A model generated the notes under the pieces. The model was not told where the DNA came from, ran no database searches, and saw nothing but the letters and a program-made list of their open reading frames with translations. A stretch of DNA of 64,000 bases from Allobosea sp. (GTDB lineage: Bacteria > Pseudomonadota > Alphaproteobacteria > Rhizobiales > Beijerinckiaceae), in the NCBI RefSeq assembly GCF_017308075.1, contig NZ_JAFKFX010000028.1, forward strand, positions 175,253-239,252, in the 5' to 3' direction. Below, one piece after another: positions 42,857 through 52,434 of the stretch (positions are counted from its first letter, which is position 1; each line of letters starts with the position of its first letter). The translations under genes and the position numbers were made by a program.

Positions 42857-43293
42857 GGCTTCGTCGCTCCCTGGCCGGTGTCCTCGAGCCCGACCAGCGC
42901 GATCTTGAGATAGCCGGCCTGGCGCAGGCTGTTCATCACCTCCATCAGCTCGCGATAGGCGACGGCTCCGTCGGCTCGCAGAAACACGCGCTGCTCGCGG
43001 TCATGGCCGGTCTGGCGGTCGAGCACGTCCTGCAAGTGCTCGCGCGCCACGCTGTCATTGCCCAGCGCCAGCGAGAGATCCTGTTTCACGGTCAGGAAGA
43101 CCGGCTTTTCCGGACGGGGCTGCGGCTGCGCGTTCGAGACCGGCAGGTCCACCGCGACGTCGACGGTGGAGAGCGGTGCCGCCACCATGAAGATGATCAG
43201 CAGCACCAGGATGACGTCGATGAACGGCGTGACGTTGATCTCGCTGACCTCGGCGAGATCGCCGTCCTGGGGCTCCTTGAGCGAAACCGCCAT
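42853..43293 (-). CDS. exbD: ExbD proton-channel subunit
   Basis: 146 residues with a single N-terminal membrane helix containing the essential Asp in VTPFIDVILVLLIIFMV, then a periplasmic domain. Works with ExbB to energise TonB. Six bases after exbB. Confidence 0.94.
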   Translation of the reverse strand: MAVSLKEPQDGDLAEVSEINVTPFIDVILVLLIIFMVAAPLSTVDVAVDLPVSNAQPQPRPEKPVFLTVKQDLSLALGNDSVAREHLQDVLDRQTGHDREQRVFLRADGAVAYRELMEVMNSLRQAGYLKIALVGLEDTGQGATKP

Positions 43294-43299
43294 CTCCGC

Positions 43300-44298
<999 letters not shown>

Positions 44299-44475
44299 CG
44301 AATGGTTCCGTAGCCTGGGCCGAGTGCCTTCTGATGGGAGCGCCGGAGGTTCGCGAGATGACAGGCGGGCGCTCGGCCGTATCGTGGCCGCTGGGGATGC
44401 ATCCGGGCAGGACGCCGCCGGTACGACCGTTCGCAGCAGTTAAGACAAACAAGATAACTTAGCAAATACAATAAT
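44299..44475 (-). promoter_or_regulatory. AT-rich promoter region of exbB-exbD-tonB
   Basis: The distal part (about 44440-44475) is the AT-richest stretch nearby. A possible minus-strand promoter has TTGCTA, a 17-base spacer and TAACTG, each sharing only part of the sigma-70 consensus. I looked for an iron-control element (Irr/ICE or RirA-type dyad) and did not find a convincing one. Confidence 0.3.
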
Positions 44476-45327
44476 TTACATGCTTTCTAAAGTGCGGCTG
44501 ACCGCGTCGGGGTTGCGGCCGGCCGGCGGAACGCACGGTGCGGATGGACCGCCCGGCGCCCCCTCAGACCGTCCCTGCATCGACGATAAGTTCTGGCCGG
44601 TGCACATGCGCGAGGCGTCCGCGCAGAGGAACAGCACCATGGCGGCGATGTCGGCCGGCAGGATGTCGCCCTTGATCGACTGAGCCTGCTGGGCCGCCTG
44701 CCATTTCTCCGGAGTGACCCAGAGCGTACGCTGCCGCTCGGTCATCACCCAGCCGGGTGTGACGCAATTGACCCTGATCCCGTCCGGGCCGAGCCCGCGG
44801 GCCAGCGAGCGGGTGAAGCCGAGCACGGCCGATTTGGCTGTCGTATAGGCGATCATGTGCGGCGAGCCCTTCATCCACGAGGTCGAGGACAGGTTGACCA
44901 GCGCCCCGCCGCCAAGCCCGCGCATATCGGGCGCCAGGGCCTGTGCCACGAACATCATCGGCCGGAGGTTCACCGCGAGGCGGTCGTCCCAGTACTCCGG
45001 CGTCACCTGATCGAAATCATGCCGCTCGTCATGGCCGGCATTGTTGATCCCGATCGCGAAGGGGCCGTACAGCGCGCGCGCCTCGGCGATGGCGGCTCGT
45101 GTCGCCGGGATGTCACGCAGGTCGACGGCGTGGAAGGAGACGGTGCGGCCCGCGGCCGCCAGTTCCGCCGCCAGATCATCGCCGCGAGCGGCGTCGCGGT
45201 CGAGGAACGCGACCTTGGAGCCCTGCGCTGCCAGTGCCACGACGATGGCCTTGCCGATACCGTCGGCACCGCCAGTGACCAGGGCCGCGCGCCCAGCGAG
45301 GTCGGGATAGATCGCCGAAAGCGTCAT
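44476..45327 (-). CDS. SDR-family oxidoreductase with frameshifted C-terminus
   Basis: Rossmann loop TGGADGIGKAIVVAL, INNAGHDE, Ser in NLSSTSWM and YTTAK define a classical SDR. Up to CTGQN the frame is normal, but it then reads into an unrelated Ser/Pro/Gly-rich tail of about 30 residues ending at 44476. One base earlier, the next frame gives LIVDAGTV and a stop at 44564, exactly the expected SDR ending for a 254-residue enzyme. One base appears to be missing near 44588-44592. Either a genuine mutation, a sequencing error or a -1 shift; the active site is unaffected but the C-terminal contact region would be altered. Confidence 0.85.
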   Translation of the reverse strand: MTLSAIYPDLAGRAALVTGGADGIGKAIVVALAAQGSKVAFLDRDAARGDDLAAELAAAGRTVSFHAVDLRDIPATRAAIAEARALYGPFAIGINNAGHDERHDFDQVTPEYWDDRLAVNLRPMMFVAQALAPDMRGLGGGALVNLSSTSWMKGSPHMIAYTTAKSAVLGFTRSLARGLGPDGIRVNCVTPGWVMTERQRTLWVTPEKWQAAQQAQSIKGDILPADIAAMVLFLCADASRMCTGQNLSSMQGRSEGAPGGPSAPCVPPAGRNPDAVSRTLESM

Positions 45328-45459
45328 CGGCAGGGCTCCATCAGCATGGCCGGCGGCGGGCCGGTCCCTTCGACCCGCCCGGCGGATCGCGCACCAGCTC
45401 TATGAAACAGAAACGCCGAGTCGGCGATCTCCCTTCGGCTAGCCCCTGCCGAAACGTAA

Positions 45460-45493
45460 TGCCGCAGGGCGGGGAGGGGCCCGCCCCGCGGCA
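45460..45493 (-). terminator. Hairpin downstream of the copper-chaperone gene
   Basis: TGCCGC-A-GGGCGGG (45460-45473) pairs with CCCGCCC-C-GCGGCA (45480-45493), 13 pairs with one A-C mismatch, 33 bases past the PCu(A)C stop on the minus strand. No U tract follows, so it is a transcript-end hairpin or Rho-assisted terminator rather than a classical one. Confidence 0.45.
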
Positions 45494-45525
45494 GTGATGC
45501 CTGTCGGAGAGGTCGGCGCTCGTGC

Positions 45526-46005
45526 TCAGTGCTTGTGGCCGCCGGCCGGGGCGCGGGCTCCGACCGACTGGACCGTGAATTCGACCGCGACGGCACCGGC
45601 CTTCTCGAAATTGAGCGTCGCCTTGATGCTCTCGCCCTCCTTGAGCTGACGTTTCAGATCCATCAGCATCAGATGGTAGCTGCCGGGCTTGAGCTCGGTC
45701 TTCTCGCCGGGCTTGATCACCAGGCCATCGGGCAGGCCGCGCATGGTCATGACGCCGTCCTTCACCGCCATCTCGTGGATCTCCACCTTGCCGGAAACCT
45801 CGCTGCTGCCGCCGAGCAGGCGGTCCGGGGCGCTGCCGGTATTGGTCACCACGAGATAGCCGCCGGCGATCTTGGCGCCGGCCGGCGTCGCCCGCGTCCA
45901 GGGCTGTTCGAGCTTGAGTGGCCCGGCGGTGTAGTCGTTGGCCAGGGCCGAGAACCCCACGAGCGAGAAGGCCAGGGCGGCGGACATACGAATGAGAGAG
46001 TTCAT
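45526..46005 (-). CDS. Periplasmic copper chaperone PCu(A)C
   Basis: 159 residues; AAAGGAGCC ribosome site. Signal peptide ending SALAND. The Cu(I) site of the family is visible as HEM...M...HLMLM (His/Met ligands) and the C-terminus is HKH. Delivers copper to cytochrome c oxidase assembly. Last gene of a cluster with CopCD and YcnI-type proteins on the same strand. Confidence 0.92.
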   Translation of the reverse strand: MNSLIRMSAALAFSLVGFSALANDYTAGPLKLEQPWTRATPAGAKIAGGYLVVTNTGSAPDRLLGGSSEVSGKVEIHEMAVKDGVMTMRGLPDGLVIKPGEKTELKPGSYHLMLMDLKRQLKEGESIKATLNFEKAGAVAVEFTVQSVGARAPAGGHKH

Positions 46006-46046
46006 CTTGAGGCTCCTTTAGCCGGGTTGAAAAGGTTGAATGGGAA

Positions 46047-47642
46047 TCAAGGCTTGATCTCGATGGTGTCGTTCAGGCGGAGCATTTCGAAATCCGAGAC
46101 CAGGATTTCGATCTCGACGCTCCAGTGTCCGGCTACGGGCAGGGTCAGTGCCTCGACCAGCCAGCTGCCGTCGGGCTGGCGCAGCGCCGGGCGTTCGACC
46201 GGCTCGATGCCGGCGGAGCGGTTGGCGAGCGAGAGGCGCACTTCCTTGGCCGTGAACGGGCCGAAATCGCCGTTGAGCAGGGAGATTGAGACGCTGCTGG
46301 GGCCTGCCCGTCCCGGCATGATGCTGATCTCGGCCATCGCCTTGTCGCTGTGGATATGGACCGAGGCCGGCGCCGCTGCGGCGACGGCTACCGCCAAGGC
46401 CCGGGGCGGCGGCGTGAAGCGCCAGAGTGCGGCAGTGGCGAGGATCGCCAGGACGACCACGATCTCGACGCCGATCACGCGTCGCAGGCGGAGCCGAGCC
46501 GGCTCGGCGCCCTCTCGCGCCGGCGCGGTCAGTCGGTAGCGGTTGAAGGCTGCGAGCCCCAGCAGGGCGGCGACCAAAGCGAGCTTGGCCGTGAGAACGA
46601 GGCCGTATGCGCTGGTCAGCAGCGCACCGGGCTGCTCGACCTGGACGATGGCGAGGGCGACGCCGCTGGCGAGCAGGATGGCCAGGACCAATGGCACGCG
46701 GCGCGAGAACCGGGTCAGCGCATCAGCTCCGCCGGCCTCGCGCAAAGCCAGAGCGAGGGGAAGCAGCGCGCCGGCCCAGGCCGTCATGGCGAGCCCGTGC
46801 AGGAAGACGGCGGGGCGCATCAGCCATTGCGGCGAGGCGGCGCTGGCATGGCCGCTCGCCGCCAGCGCCAGCCCGGCACCGAGCAGGGCGGCGATTGCGA
46901 GCGCGCGTCCGGCGCCCCCTGTCCGCGCCAGCGACATCAGCCCAGCCAGCAGGGCCAGGCTCGCGATTGCGGCGGTGCGGCCAAAACTGCTGCCGATCCC
47001 GGCCCGCCAGATCTCTGGACGCAAGACGTCGGAAGCCGGGGCGGCCAGGGCGTCGAGGCCCTGCGCGCCTAAGGCCAGCGGCAGGGCGGCGAGGCCGAGG
47101 AGGAGGAAGAGGCGGAGCGGCTTGCCCGCGCTCGCGGGCAAGGGCCCGACCCAGGCCGAGAAGGCGACGCCGCCAATGCCGAGGGCGAGGCCGAGATAGA
47201 GCCCGACGCGCCCCAGCCAGAGCGCCAGGGTGACCGGCAAGTTTCGTTGCGAGCTTGCCTCCGGCGGCCTTTCGCTCGGCCTTCCGACAGAAAACACCAC
47301 CGAGCCACCGACGGGATGGCCGTCCTCGGAGATCACCCGCCAGCTCAGCACATGGCTGCCCTCGGCGAGATCGGCCGGCGCCTCGATCGTCAGCGTCCTG
47401 TCGCCGAGCGAGAAGCGTTCGAGCGTCTTGGCCGCCCCGTCCGGGCCGATCAGGCGCAGCACCAGCGGCGAGACCGGCTCGCTGAAGCTCAGCGTGAATT
47501 GCGCGGGCGCGCGCGCCATCACGGCACCGTCCGCCGGCAGCGTCGTGACGAGCGCGGCATGGGCGAGGGCGGAGCCGGGCCGCAACGTCGCCGCGGCGCA
47601 GGCCGCGAGCAGGATGAGAAGGATGAAGAGGCGCCGGATCAT
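46047..47642 (-). CDS. CopC-CopD fusion copper-uptake protein
   Basis: 531 residues. After a signal peptide, the CopC domain starts AHAALV with the N-terminal His ligand and ends near SEDGHPVGG, which holds the second His. The rest is an eight-helix CopD membrane domain, followed by a C-terminal periplasmic beta domain of about 100 residues. Fused CopC/CopD (YobA/PcoD-like) proteins move copper from periplasm to cytosol. 41 bases before the PCu(A)C gene. Confidence 0.92.
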   Translation of the reverse strand: MIRRLFILLILLAACAAATLRPGSALAHAALVTTLPADGAVMARAPAQFTLSFSEPVSPLVLRLIGPDGAAKTLERFSLGDRTLTIEAPADLAEGSHVLSWRVISEDGHPVGGSVVFSVGRPSERPPEASSQRNLPVTLALWLGRVGLYLGLALGIGGVAFSAWVGPLPASAGKPLRLFLLLGLAALPLALGAQGLDALAAPASDVLRPEIWRAGIGSSFGRTAAIASLALLAGLMSLARTGGAGRALAIAALLGAGLALAASGHASAASPQWLMRPAVFLHGLAMTAWAGALLPLALALREAGGADALTRFSRRVPLVLAILLASGVALAIVQVEQPGALLTSAYGLVLTAKLALVAALLGLAAFNRYRLTAPAREGAEPARLRLRRVIGVEIVVVLAILATAALWRFTPPPRALAVAVAAAAPASVHIHSDKAMAEISIMPGRAGPSSVSISLLNGDFGPFTAKEVRLSLANRSAGIEPVERPALRQPDGSWLVEALTLPVAGHWSVEIEILVSDFEMLRLNDTIEIKP

Positions 47643-47654
47643 GGGCTTGGAGCC

Positions 47655-47681
47655 GGCGGCCGGGCACGAGGCCCGGCCGCC
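47655..47681 (-). promoter_or_regulatory. Perfect hairpin between ycnI-like and copCD genes
   Basis: GGCGGCCGGGC and GCCCGGCCGCC (47655-47665, 47671-47681), 11 perfect pairs with a 5-base loop. It begins 6 bases after the YcnI-type stop and ends 12 bases before the CopCD ATG. No U run. Position suggests differential expression within the operon by partial termination or message protection. Confidence 0.45.
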
Positions 47682-47687
47682 TTCGCC

Positions 47688-48209
47688 TTACTTTTTCGGG
47701 ATGAGCTTGAGGCCGGGCGCCGGGAATTTGTAATCATCTGCGCTCTTGCCCTCGGCCGGGATCTCGATCCAGCGCTCGACGCCGCCGCCCTCGCATTCCT
47801 GGACGACCGGCACGTGCAGCGTCGTCTCGGGCTTGAGGTCGGCGGTGAGATAGCCGCGCAGCACGAACTCGTCGTAATGCTCGTCGAGCAGCTTGCCGCC
47901 GCTCCAGACCACCTCGGTGACGCCCTCGGCGGTCGGCGTGCCGTAATAGTCGTAGGTCTTGCCGTATTTGCCTTTCACCGTCTCCAGTGCCCAGCCCGCC
48001 TTCGGCATCGGCTTCACCGCGATCATGCCTTCCGGCACGCGGATGCGGACCTTGATCGTCGGAGCGCCCTTGCAGCCATGGGGCACGCGCAGCACCGCCT
48101 TGTAGGTCGAGCCGATCGCGGCCTGCTGGGTTTCGAGCGTGACATGGGCGAGGGTCGGGGAGGTGGCGAGAGCGGCGAACGCTGCCGCGAGGAATGCGGA
48201 TTTCGACAT
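47688..48209 (-). CDS. YcnI-type (DUF1775) copper-binding protein
   Basis: 173 residues. Signal peptide ending TLAH, so the mature protein begins with His, the copper-binding brace used by this family; the conserved VPHGC and the VVWSGG strands follow. Lacks the C-terminal membrane helix of Bacillus YcnI. Probably extracytoplasmic copper binding in copper acquisition together with CopCD and PCu(A)C. Confidence 0.9.
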   Translation of the reverse strand: MSKSAFLAAAFAALATSPTLAHVTLETQQAAIGSTYKAVLRVPHGCKGAPTIKVRIRVPEGMIAVKPMPKAGWALETVKGKYGKTYDYYGTPTAEGVTEVVWSGGKLLDEHYDEFVLRGYLTADLKPETTLHVPVVQECEGGGVERWIEIPAEGKSADDYKFPAPGLKLIPKK

Positions 48210-48430
48210 GGTCTGAAGCCTTTGGCGTCTTCGGCCGCGGGGGCGCGAAGGGGCGAGCTTGCCCTGAGGATGAGCCTGCGCGCGGGCCGCTCAGGTTGAG
48301 CGGGAGCAACGAAGGCGCTGTTTGCTGAGAAGGTCGCCCATTGCACGCTGTGCGGTCGCCGGCCCTGCGCGGGCGGGGCGGCCTGACGTGAAAGGGCGGG
48401 GAGCTGCCGGCGCGCCTTGCGCGGGCGGGC

Positions 48431-48820
48431 TCAGATGGCGGCGGGTGGCGCGCGCGGATTGGCCGGGGAACGCCCGGCGGCGAAGCCATGCGGCAGGTCG
48501 CGCCTGAGCTGGAAGGCGATCAGATCGACCGGGCGATGGATGACCGGGGTGAAGCCGGCCGTCGCGGCGGGCGCGCCGGAACCTGAGAGGAAGCAGCCGA
48601 GCATGCAGCAGCTCGGCATCTCTTGGGGCGCGGCGCCGCCATCGGCGGGTGGCATCTCTCCGGGCGCGCAGAGCGTCATGCCCAGCGAGCGGTCGAGGCT
48701 CATGCCGGCCGCATGCGCGCCGGAGGCCAGTCCGCCGAACACCGCCTGCAGCACGAGCAGATAGGCGGCGGCGATCGCGGCCAACCGGCTCCATCCTGCT
48801 TTGCGGCGTATTGCGGACAA
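48431..48820 (-). CDS. Small exported Cys/Met-rich protein (DUF2946-like)
   Basis: 129 residues with an N-terminal membrane or signal segment (about 12-37). The middle has Met and Cys clusters (LGMTLCAPGEMPP, then MPSCCMLGCFLSG). Similar small proteins accompany CopCD/PCu(A)C genes in proteobacteria; the family assignment is tentative. A 221-base gap to the ycnI-like gene holds only short imperfect repeats, so it may be a separate transcript. Confidence 0.65.
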   Translation of the reverse strand: MSAIRRKAGWSRLAAIAAAYLLVLQAVFGGLASGAHAAGMSLDRSLGMTLCAPGEMPPADGGAAPQEMPSCCMLGCFLSGSGAPAATAGFTPVIHRPVDLIAFQLRRDLPHGFAAGRSPANPRAPPAAI

Positions 48821-48910
48821 GCTCTGCCCTCCTGCCCCTTCGATAGCATGGCGGCGCGGCGCGTCAATTTCGCAGGGGCGGGCGCGTTGCCGCAGGCCGT
48901 GTCCTCGACC

Positions 48911-48929
48911 AGAAGGAGAAAATCCTTCT
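48911..48929. promoter_or_regulatory. Inverted repeat in the divergent copper/TRAP intergenic region
   Basis: AGAAGGA-N5-TCCTTCT (48911-48917, 48923-48929), a perfect 7-base dyad with an AT-rich spacer, 90 bases upstream of the Cys/Met-rich gene and 166 bases upstream of the NIPSNAP gene. Size fits a repressor dimer. It does not match the CueR dyad seen before copA. Confidence 0.4.
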
Positions 48930-49095
48930 ACGGCGCTGGCGCTTTAAGGTGGTCGGTTCTATTGACCGGCTTCGGTTCGGCCGCGATCCTCCGCGCCGGT
49001 TTTGGCCCGGCATTCGGACCGGCCGTCGCCCGGCAGGACCGGGCATTCGACAGGCTGCGCCGCGATCGCACCGCAGCCCAGGAACAGGTTGTTTC

Positions 49096-49410
49096 ATGAT
49101 CCTCGACGAACGCACCTACGCGATCAAGCCGGCCCATGTCCGCGACTATCTCGACCTCTATGTGAAGGAGGGCATGGCGCTGCAGGTCTCGCATCTCGGC
49201 CAGCTGATCGGCTGGTTCACCACCGATAGCGGTGTCGTCAACGAGGTCGTCCATATGTGGCGTTTCGAGGATGCCGGCGACCGCGAGCGCCGGCGCGCGG
49301 CGATGGAGGCCGATCCGCGCTGGCAGGAGTTCCGCGCCAAGGCCGCTCCCTATGTGCTGGAGATGCGCAGCCGCATCCTGCGGCCGACAGATTTCTCGCC
49401 GCTGCGCTAG
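49096..49410 (+). CDS. NIPSNAP-family protein
   Basis: 104 residues from ATG 49096. Short ferredoxin-like fold beginning MILDERTYAIKPAHV and containing VVHMWRFEDAGDRERRRAAM, the pattern of bacterial NIPSNAP proteins, which are small stress-responsive alpha/beta barrels often linked to catabolic operons. Stops 4 bases before the TRAP transporter start, so it is co-transcribed. Confidence 0.85.
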   Translation: MILDERTYAIKPAHVRDYLDLYVKEGMALQVSHLGQLIGWFTTDSGVVNEVVHMWRFEDAGDRERRRAAMEADPRWQEFRAKAAPYVLEMRSRILRPTDFSPLR

Positions 49411-49414
49411 CTTT

Positions 49415-51280
49415 GTGAATCTCGCTGCTGCCCGAACGCCGGCTTCGCCCGCGCTTCGCCGACAGGGCGAGCGCTGGCTCGCCGGCGTCTCGGCGGTGCT
49501 CGAATGGCTGGGGGCGGCCGTGCTCGGTCTGCTCTTCGCCATCGTCATGCTGGCCGTCCTGCGCCGCTATCTCTTCGGTGCCGGGCTGATCTGGTCCGAC
49601 GAGCTCGCGATCTGGCTCAATGTCGCGCTGGTCGCGCTCGGCATGCCGCTGGCCGCGACCAGCGCCCTGTCGATGCGGCTCGACGTCCTCGTCCGGCTGC
49701 TGCCGGGAGCCGGGCAGCGCCTGGCGGCGATCCTTGCCGATGCGATCGCGATCCATGGTGCGCTCGTCATCGCCATCGGCGGGGCCGGCGTTGCCGCGTT
49801 GGTCGGCGGCACCTCGACCGTGCTCGGCCTGCCCGAGAGCCTGCGCTTCGCCGCATTCGCGATCGGCGGAGGGCTGACGGTGCTGCTCCTGCTCTGGCGG
49901 GCCGCGCTAGACCGCTCGGCTGCCGCCGCCCTGGCCTCGCTGCTTCTCGGCATCGGCCTCTACCTCGCCGCTCAGAGCACGACGGGCCTGTCGCTGACGA
50001 CGCCGAGCCTGGTTGCGGCGCTTGCGGCCGGGATCGGCCTGCTGATCGGTGCGCCGCTGCCTTTCGCGCTGCTTGCTGGCGTCTCGCTCTCCGGCCCGTT
50101 CGGCGGCCTGCTGCCCGAGCCGGCGATCGTCCAGAACACCGTCTCCGGCGTCTCGAAGTTCCTGCTGCTGGCGATCCCCTTCTTCCTGCTCGCCGGCGAA
50201 CTCCTGACCGCCGGCGGCCTCGCCGAGCGGCTGGTGCGCTTTGCCGCATCGCTCGTCGGGCATTGGCGCGCCGGTCTGGCGCAGACGGCGCTGGTCGCCA
50301 GCACGCTGTTCTCCGGCGCTTCCGGTTCCTCGGTGGCGAACGCCGCCTTCGGCGCCAAGGTGATGGCTCCTGCCTTGGTGGCGCGCGGCTACCCGCCGGC
50401 CAATGCGGCGGCGATCGTTGCCGGCGTCTCGATGCTCGACAACATCATCCCGCCCTCGATCGCCTTCCTGATCCTGGCGACGGCGACCAATCTCTCGGTC
50501 GGCTCGCTCTTGGTCGGCGGCTTCGTAGCCGGCGCGGTGCTGGTGCCGGCGCTCGCCATCGGCATCCATCTCAGCGTCCGCGGCGTTGTCGATGAGGCTC
50601 CGAAGGCCACGGCGACCGAGCGGGGGCGCAGTTTCGTCGGGGCGCTGCCGGCGATCGGGCTCGGCGTCGTCGTCGTGGTCGGCATCCGCTTCGGCGTGGT
50701 CACGGTGACGGAGGCCTCGGCTCTGGCGGTCGCCTATGCGCTCGTCGTCTGCCTCGCCTTGCGCAGCCTCGATCTTTCCGGTGTCGGCCGGGCCCTGCGC
50801 AGCTCGGCCGGCGAGGCGGCGGCTGTCGGTCTGCTGATCGGGGCTTCGGCCCCCTTCGCCTTCCTGCTCGCCGTCGACCGGGTTTCCGAGCACATGGCCG
50901 CTCTCGTCACCGCCTTCGGTGGCGGGCCCTATGCGGTGATGCTGCTGGCCAACCTCGTCCTGCTCGTCGCCGGGCTCTTCCTCGATATCGGCGCCGCAAT
51001 CCTGCTGCTCGCGCCGCTCATGCTGCCCGTGGCGATCGCGGCCGGCCTCGATCCGATCCAGTTCGGCGTCGTCCTCGTCGTCAACCTGATGATCCACGGG
51101 CTGACGCCGCCGCTCGGCATCCTCGTCTATGTCGTCAGCGGCATCACCCGCGTGCCCGCCGCTTCGGTGTTCAGGGCGGTGCTGCCGCTGCTCGCCAGCC
51201 TGCTTGCGGCGCTCGCGGTCCTCTGCCTCGGCGCCGCCGCCTGGCCCTCACTTTCGCCTTCGATCAAGGAGCTGTTCTGA
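49415..51280 (+). CDS. TRAP transporter fused DctQ-DctM permease
   Basis: 621 residues from GTG 49415. The first 170 residues are a four-helix DctQ-type small permease, followed by a linker helix and a DctM-type large permease (FFLLAGELLTAGGLAERLVRFA, SMLDNIIPPSIAFLILA, LFLDIGAAILLLAPLMLPVA). Secondary importer using the sodium or proton gradient, typically for carboxylates. Overlaps the binding-protein gene by one base (TGATG). Confidence 0.92.
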   Translation: MNLAAARTPASPALRRQGERWLAGVSAVLEWLGAAVLGLLFAIVMLAVLRRYLFGAGLIWSDELAIWLNVALVALGMPLAATSALSMRLDVLVRLLPGAGQRLAAILADAIAIHGALVIAIGGAGVAALVGGTSTVLGLPESLRFAAFAIGGGLTVLLLLWRAALDRSAAAALASLLLGIGLYLAAQSTTGLSLTTPSLVAALAAGIGLLIGAPLPFALLAGVSLSGPFGGLLPEPAIVQNTVSGVSKFLLLAIPFFLLAGELLTAGGLAERLVRFAASLVGHWRAGLAQTALVASTLFSGASGSSVANAAFGAKVMAPALVARGYPPANAAAIVAGVSMLDNIIPPSIAFLILATATNLSVGSLLVGGFVAGAVLVPALAIGIHLSVRGVVDEAPKATATERGRSFVGALPAIGLGVVVVVGIRFGVVTVTEASALAVAYALVVCLALRSLDLSGVGRALRSSAGEAAAVGLLIGASAPFAFLLAVDRVSEHMAALVTAFGGGPYAVMLLANLVLLVAGLFLDIGAAILLLAPLMLPVAIAAGLDPIQFGVVLVVNLMIHGLTPPLGILVYVVSGITRVPAASVFRAVLPLLASLLAALAVLCLGAAAWPSLSPSIKELF

Positions 51281-52266
51281 TGTCCTTCACCCGCCGCCAG
51301 ATCGCCGCCGGGCTCGTCGCAGCGCCCGCGCTTCTCTCCGCAGGTGCAGGCCTCGCTGCCGGCCGTCCGGTCACGGTCGCTTCGCTGCTCGGCGAGGACA
51401 AGCCGGAAACCCGGATCTGGCGCAAGATCTCCGAGATCCTCGCGAAGACCGCACCGGGTCGTTTCGACCTGCGCATTGTCGCCAATGCCGCGCTGGGGGG
51501 CGAGAAGGAGGTCGCCGAAGGCATCAAGCTCGGCTCGGTCCAGGCTTCGCTCTCGACCATCTCGGCCCTGTCCGGCTGGGTGCCGGAGGGCCAGATCCTC
51601 GACCTTCCCTTCCTGTTCCGCGACCGCGGCCATCTGAAGCGCGTGCTCGCCGGGACGCTTGGGAACGAGCTCAAGGCGAAATACGAAGCGCAGGGCTTCG
51701 TCGTGCTCGGGTTCATCAACTATGGCGCCCGCCATCTCCTCGCCAAGGAGCCGATCACCACGCCGGCCGGCATCAAGGGCAAGCGCATCCGGGTGATCCA
51801 GAGCCCGCTGCACACCGAGCTCTGGTCCGGCTTCGGGGCCTTCCCGACGCCGATCCCGATTCCGGAAACCTACAATGCGCTGAAGAGCGGCGTCGTCGAC
51901 GCGATGGACCTGACCAAATCCGCCTATGTCGGCTTCAAGCTGCATGAGGTCGTGCCCTGGCTGATCGAGACCGGCCATATCTGGGCGACCGGCGTGGTCT
52001 ATGTCTCGGCGCCTTTCTGGAAATCGCTCTCCGCCGAGGACAGGGCCGCGTTGGCGGCTGCGGCGGTGGAAGGGGCTGCCTATTTCGACGAGCTCATCAT
52101 CGCCGATGAGGAGGCTTCGATGGCCAAGGCCAAGGCCGAGGGCGGCAAGGTCGCCCAGCCCGAGGACCGGGCCGGCTGGGAGGCCGGCGCCCGCAAGCTC
52201 TGGACTTCCTTCGCGCCCAAGCTCGGCGGCATCGAGAAGATCGAGGCGATCGCCGGTAGCGCCTGA
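51280..52266 (+). CDS. dctP: TRAP transporter substrate-binding protein
   Basis: 328 residues. N-terminal twin-arginine signal (SFTRRQIAAG, then a hydrophobic stretch), so export of a folded protein is likely. DctP fold with the conserved carboxylate-binding Arg region GKRIRVIQSP and PIPETYNALKSGVVDAMD. The ligand is probably an organic acid. AAGGAG lies just inside the permease 3' end. Confidence 0.93.
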   Translation: MSFTRRQIAAGLVAAPALLSAGAGLAAGRPVTVASLLGEDKPETRIWRKISEILAKTAPGRFDLRIVANAALGGEKEVAEGIKLGSVQASLSTISALSGWVPEGQILDLPFLFRDRGHLKRVLAGTLGNELKAKYEAQGFVVLGFINYGARHLLAKEPITTPAGIKGKRIRVIQSPLHTELWSGFGAFPTPIPIPETYNALKSGVVDAMDLTKSAYVGFKLHEVVPWLIETGHIWATGVVYVSAPFWKSLSAEDRAALAAAAVEGAAYFDELIIADEEASMAKAKAEGGKVAQPEDRAGWEAGARKLWTSFAPKLGGIEKIEAIAGSA

Positions 52267-52434
52267 GGGCTTCGGTTGCTCCCCGGGCCATGAAACGCGC
52301 CGGGACAATCTGGATCGCGGCCACGTCTTCGATTATCCCATGACGTAGGGGGATGGCGCATCGGCCGGTGCGCCGATCCTGTTCGTCGAAGCAGCGGCAA
52401 GCTGCGCGGATGCGCGAAGAGTGGGGAACGCCGC

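Noticed and set aside
44299-44475. Iron-responsive operator before exbB
   Set aside because: I looked for Irr/ICE and RirA-type dyads in the AT-rich region but found no match good enough to report as a site.
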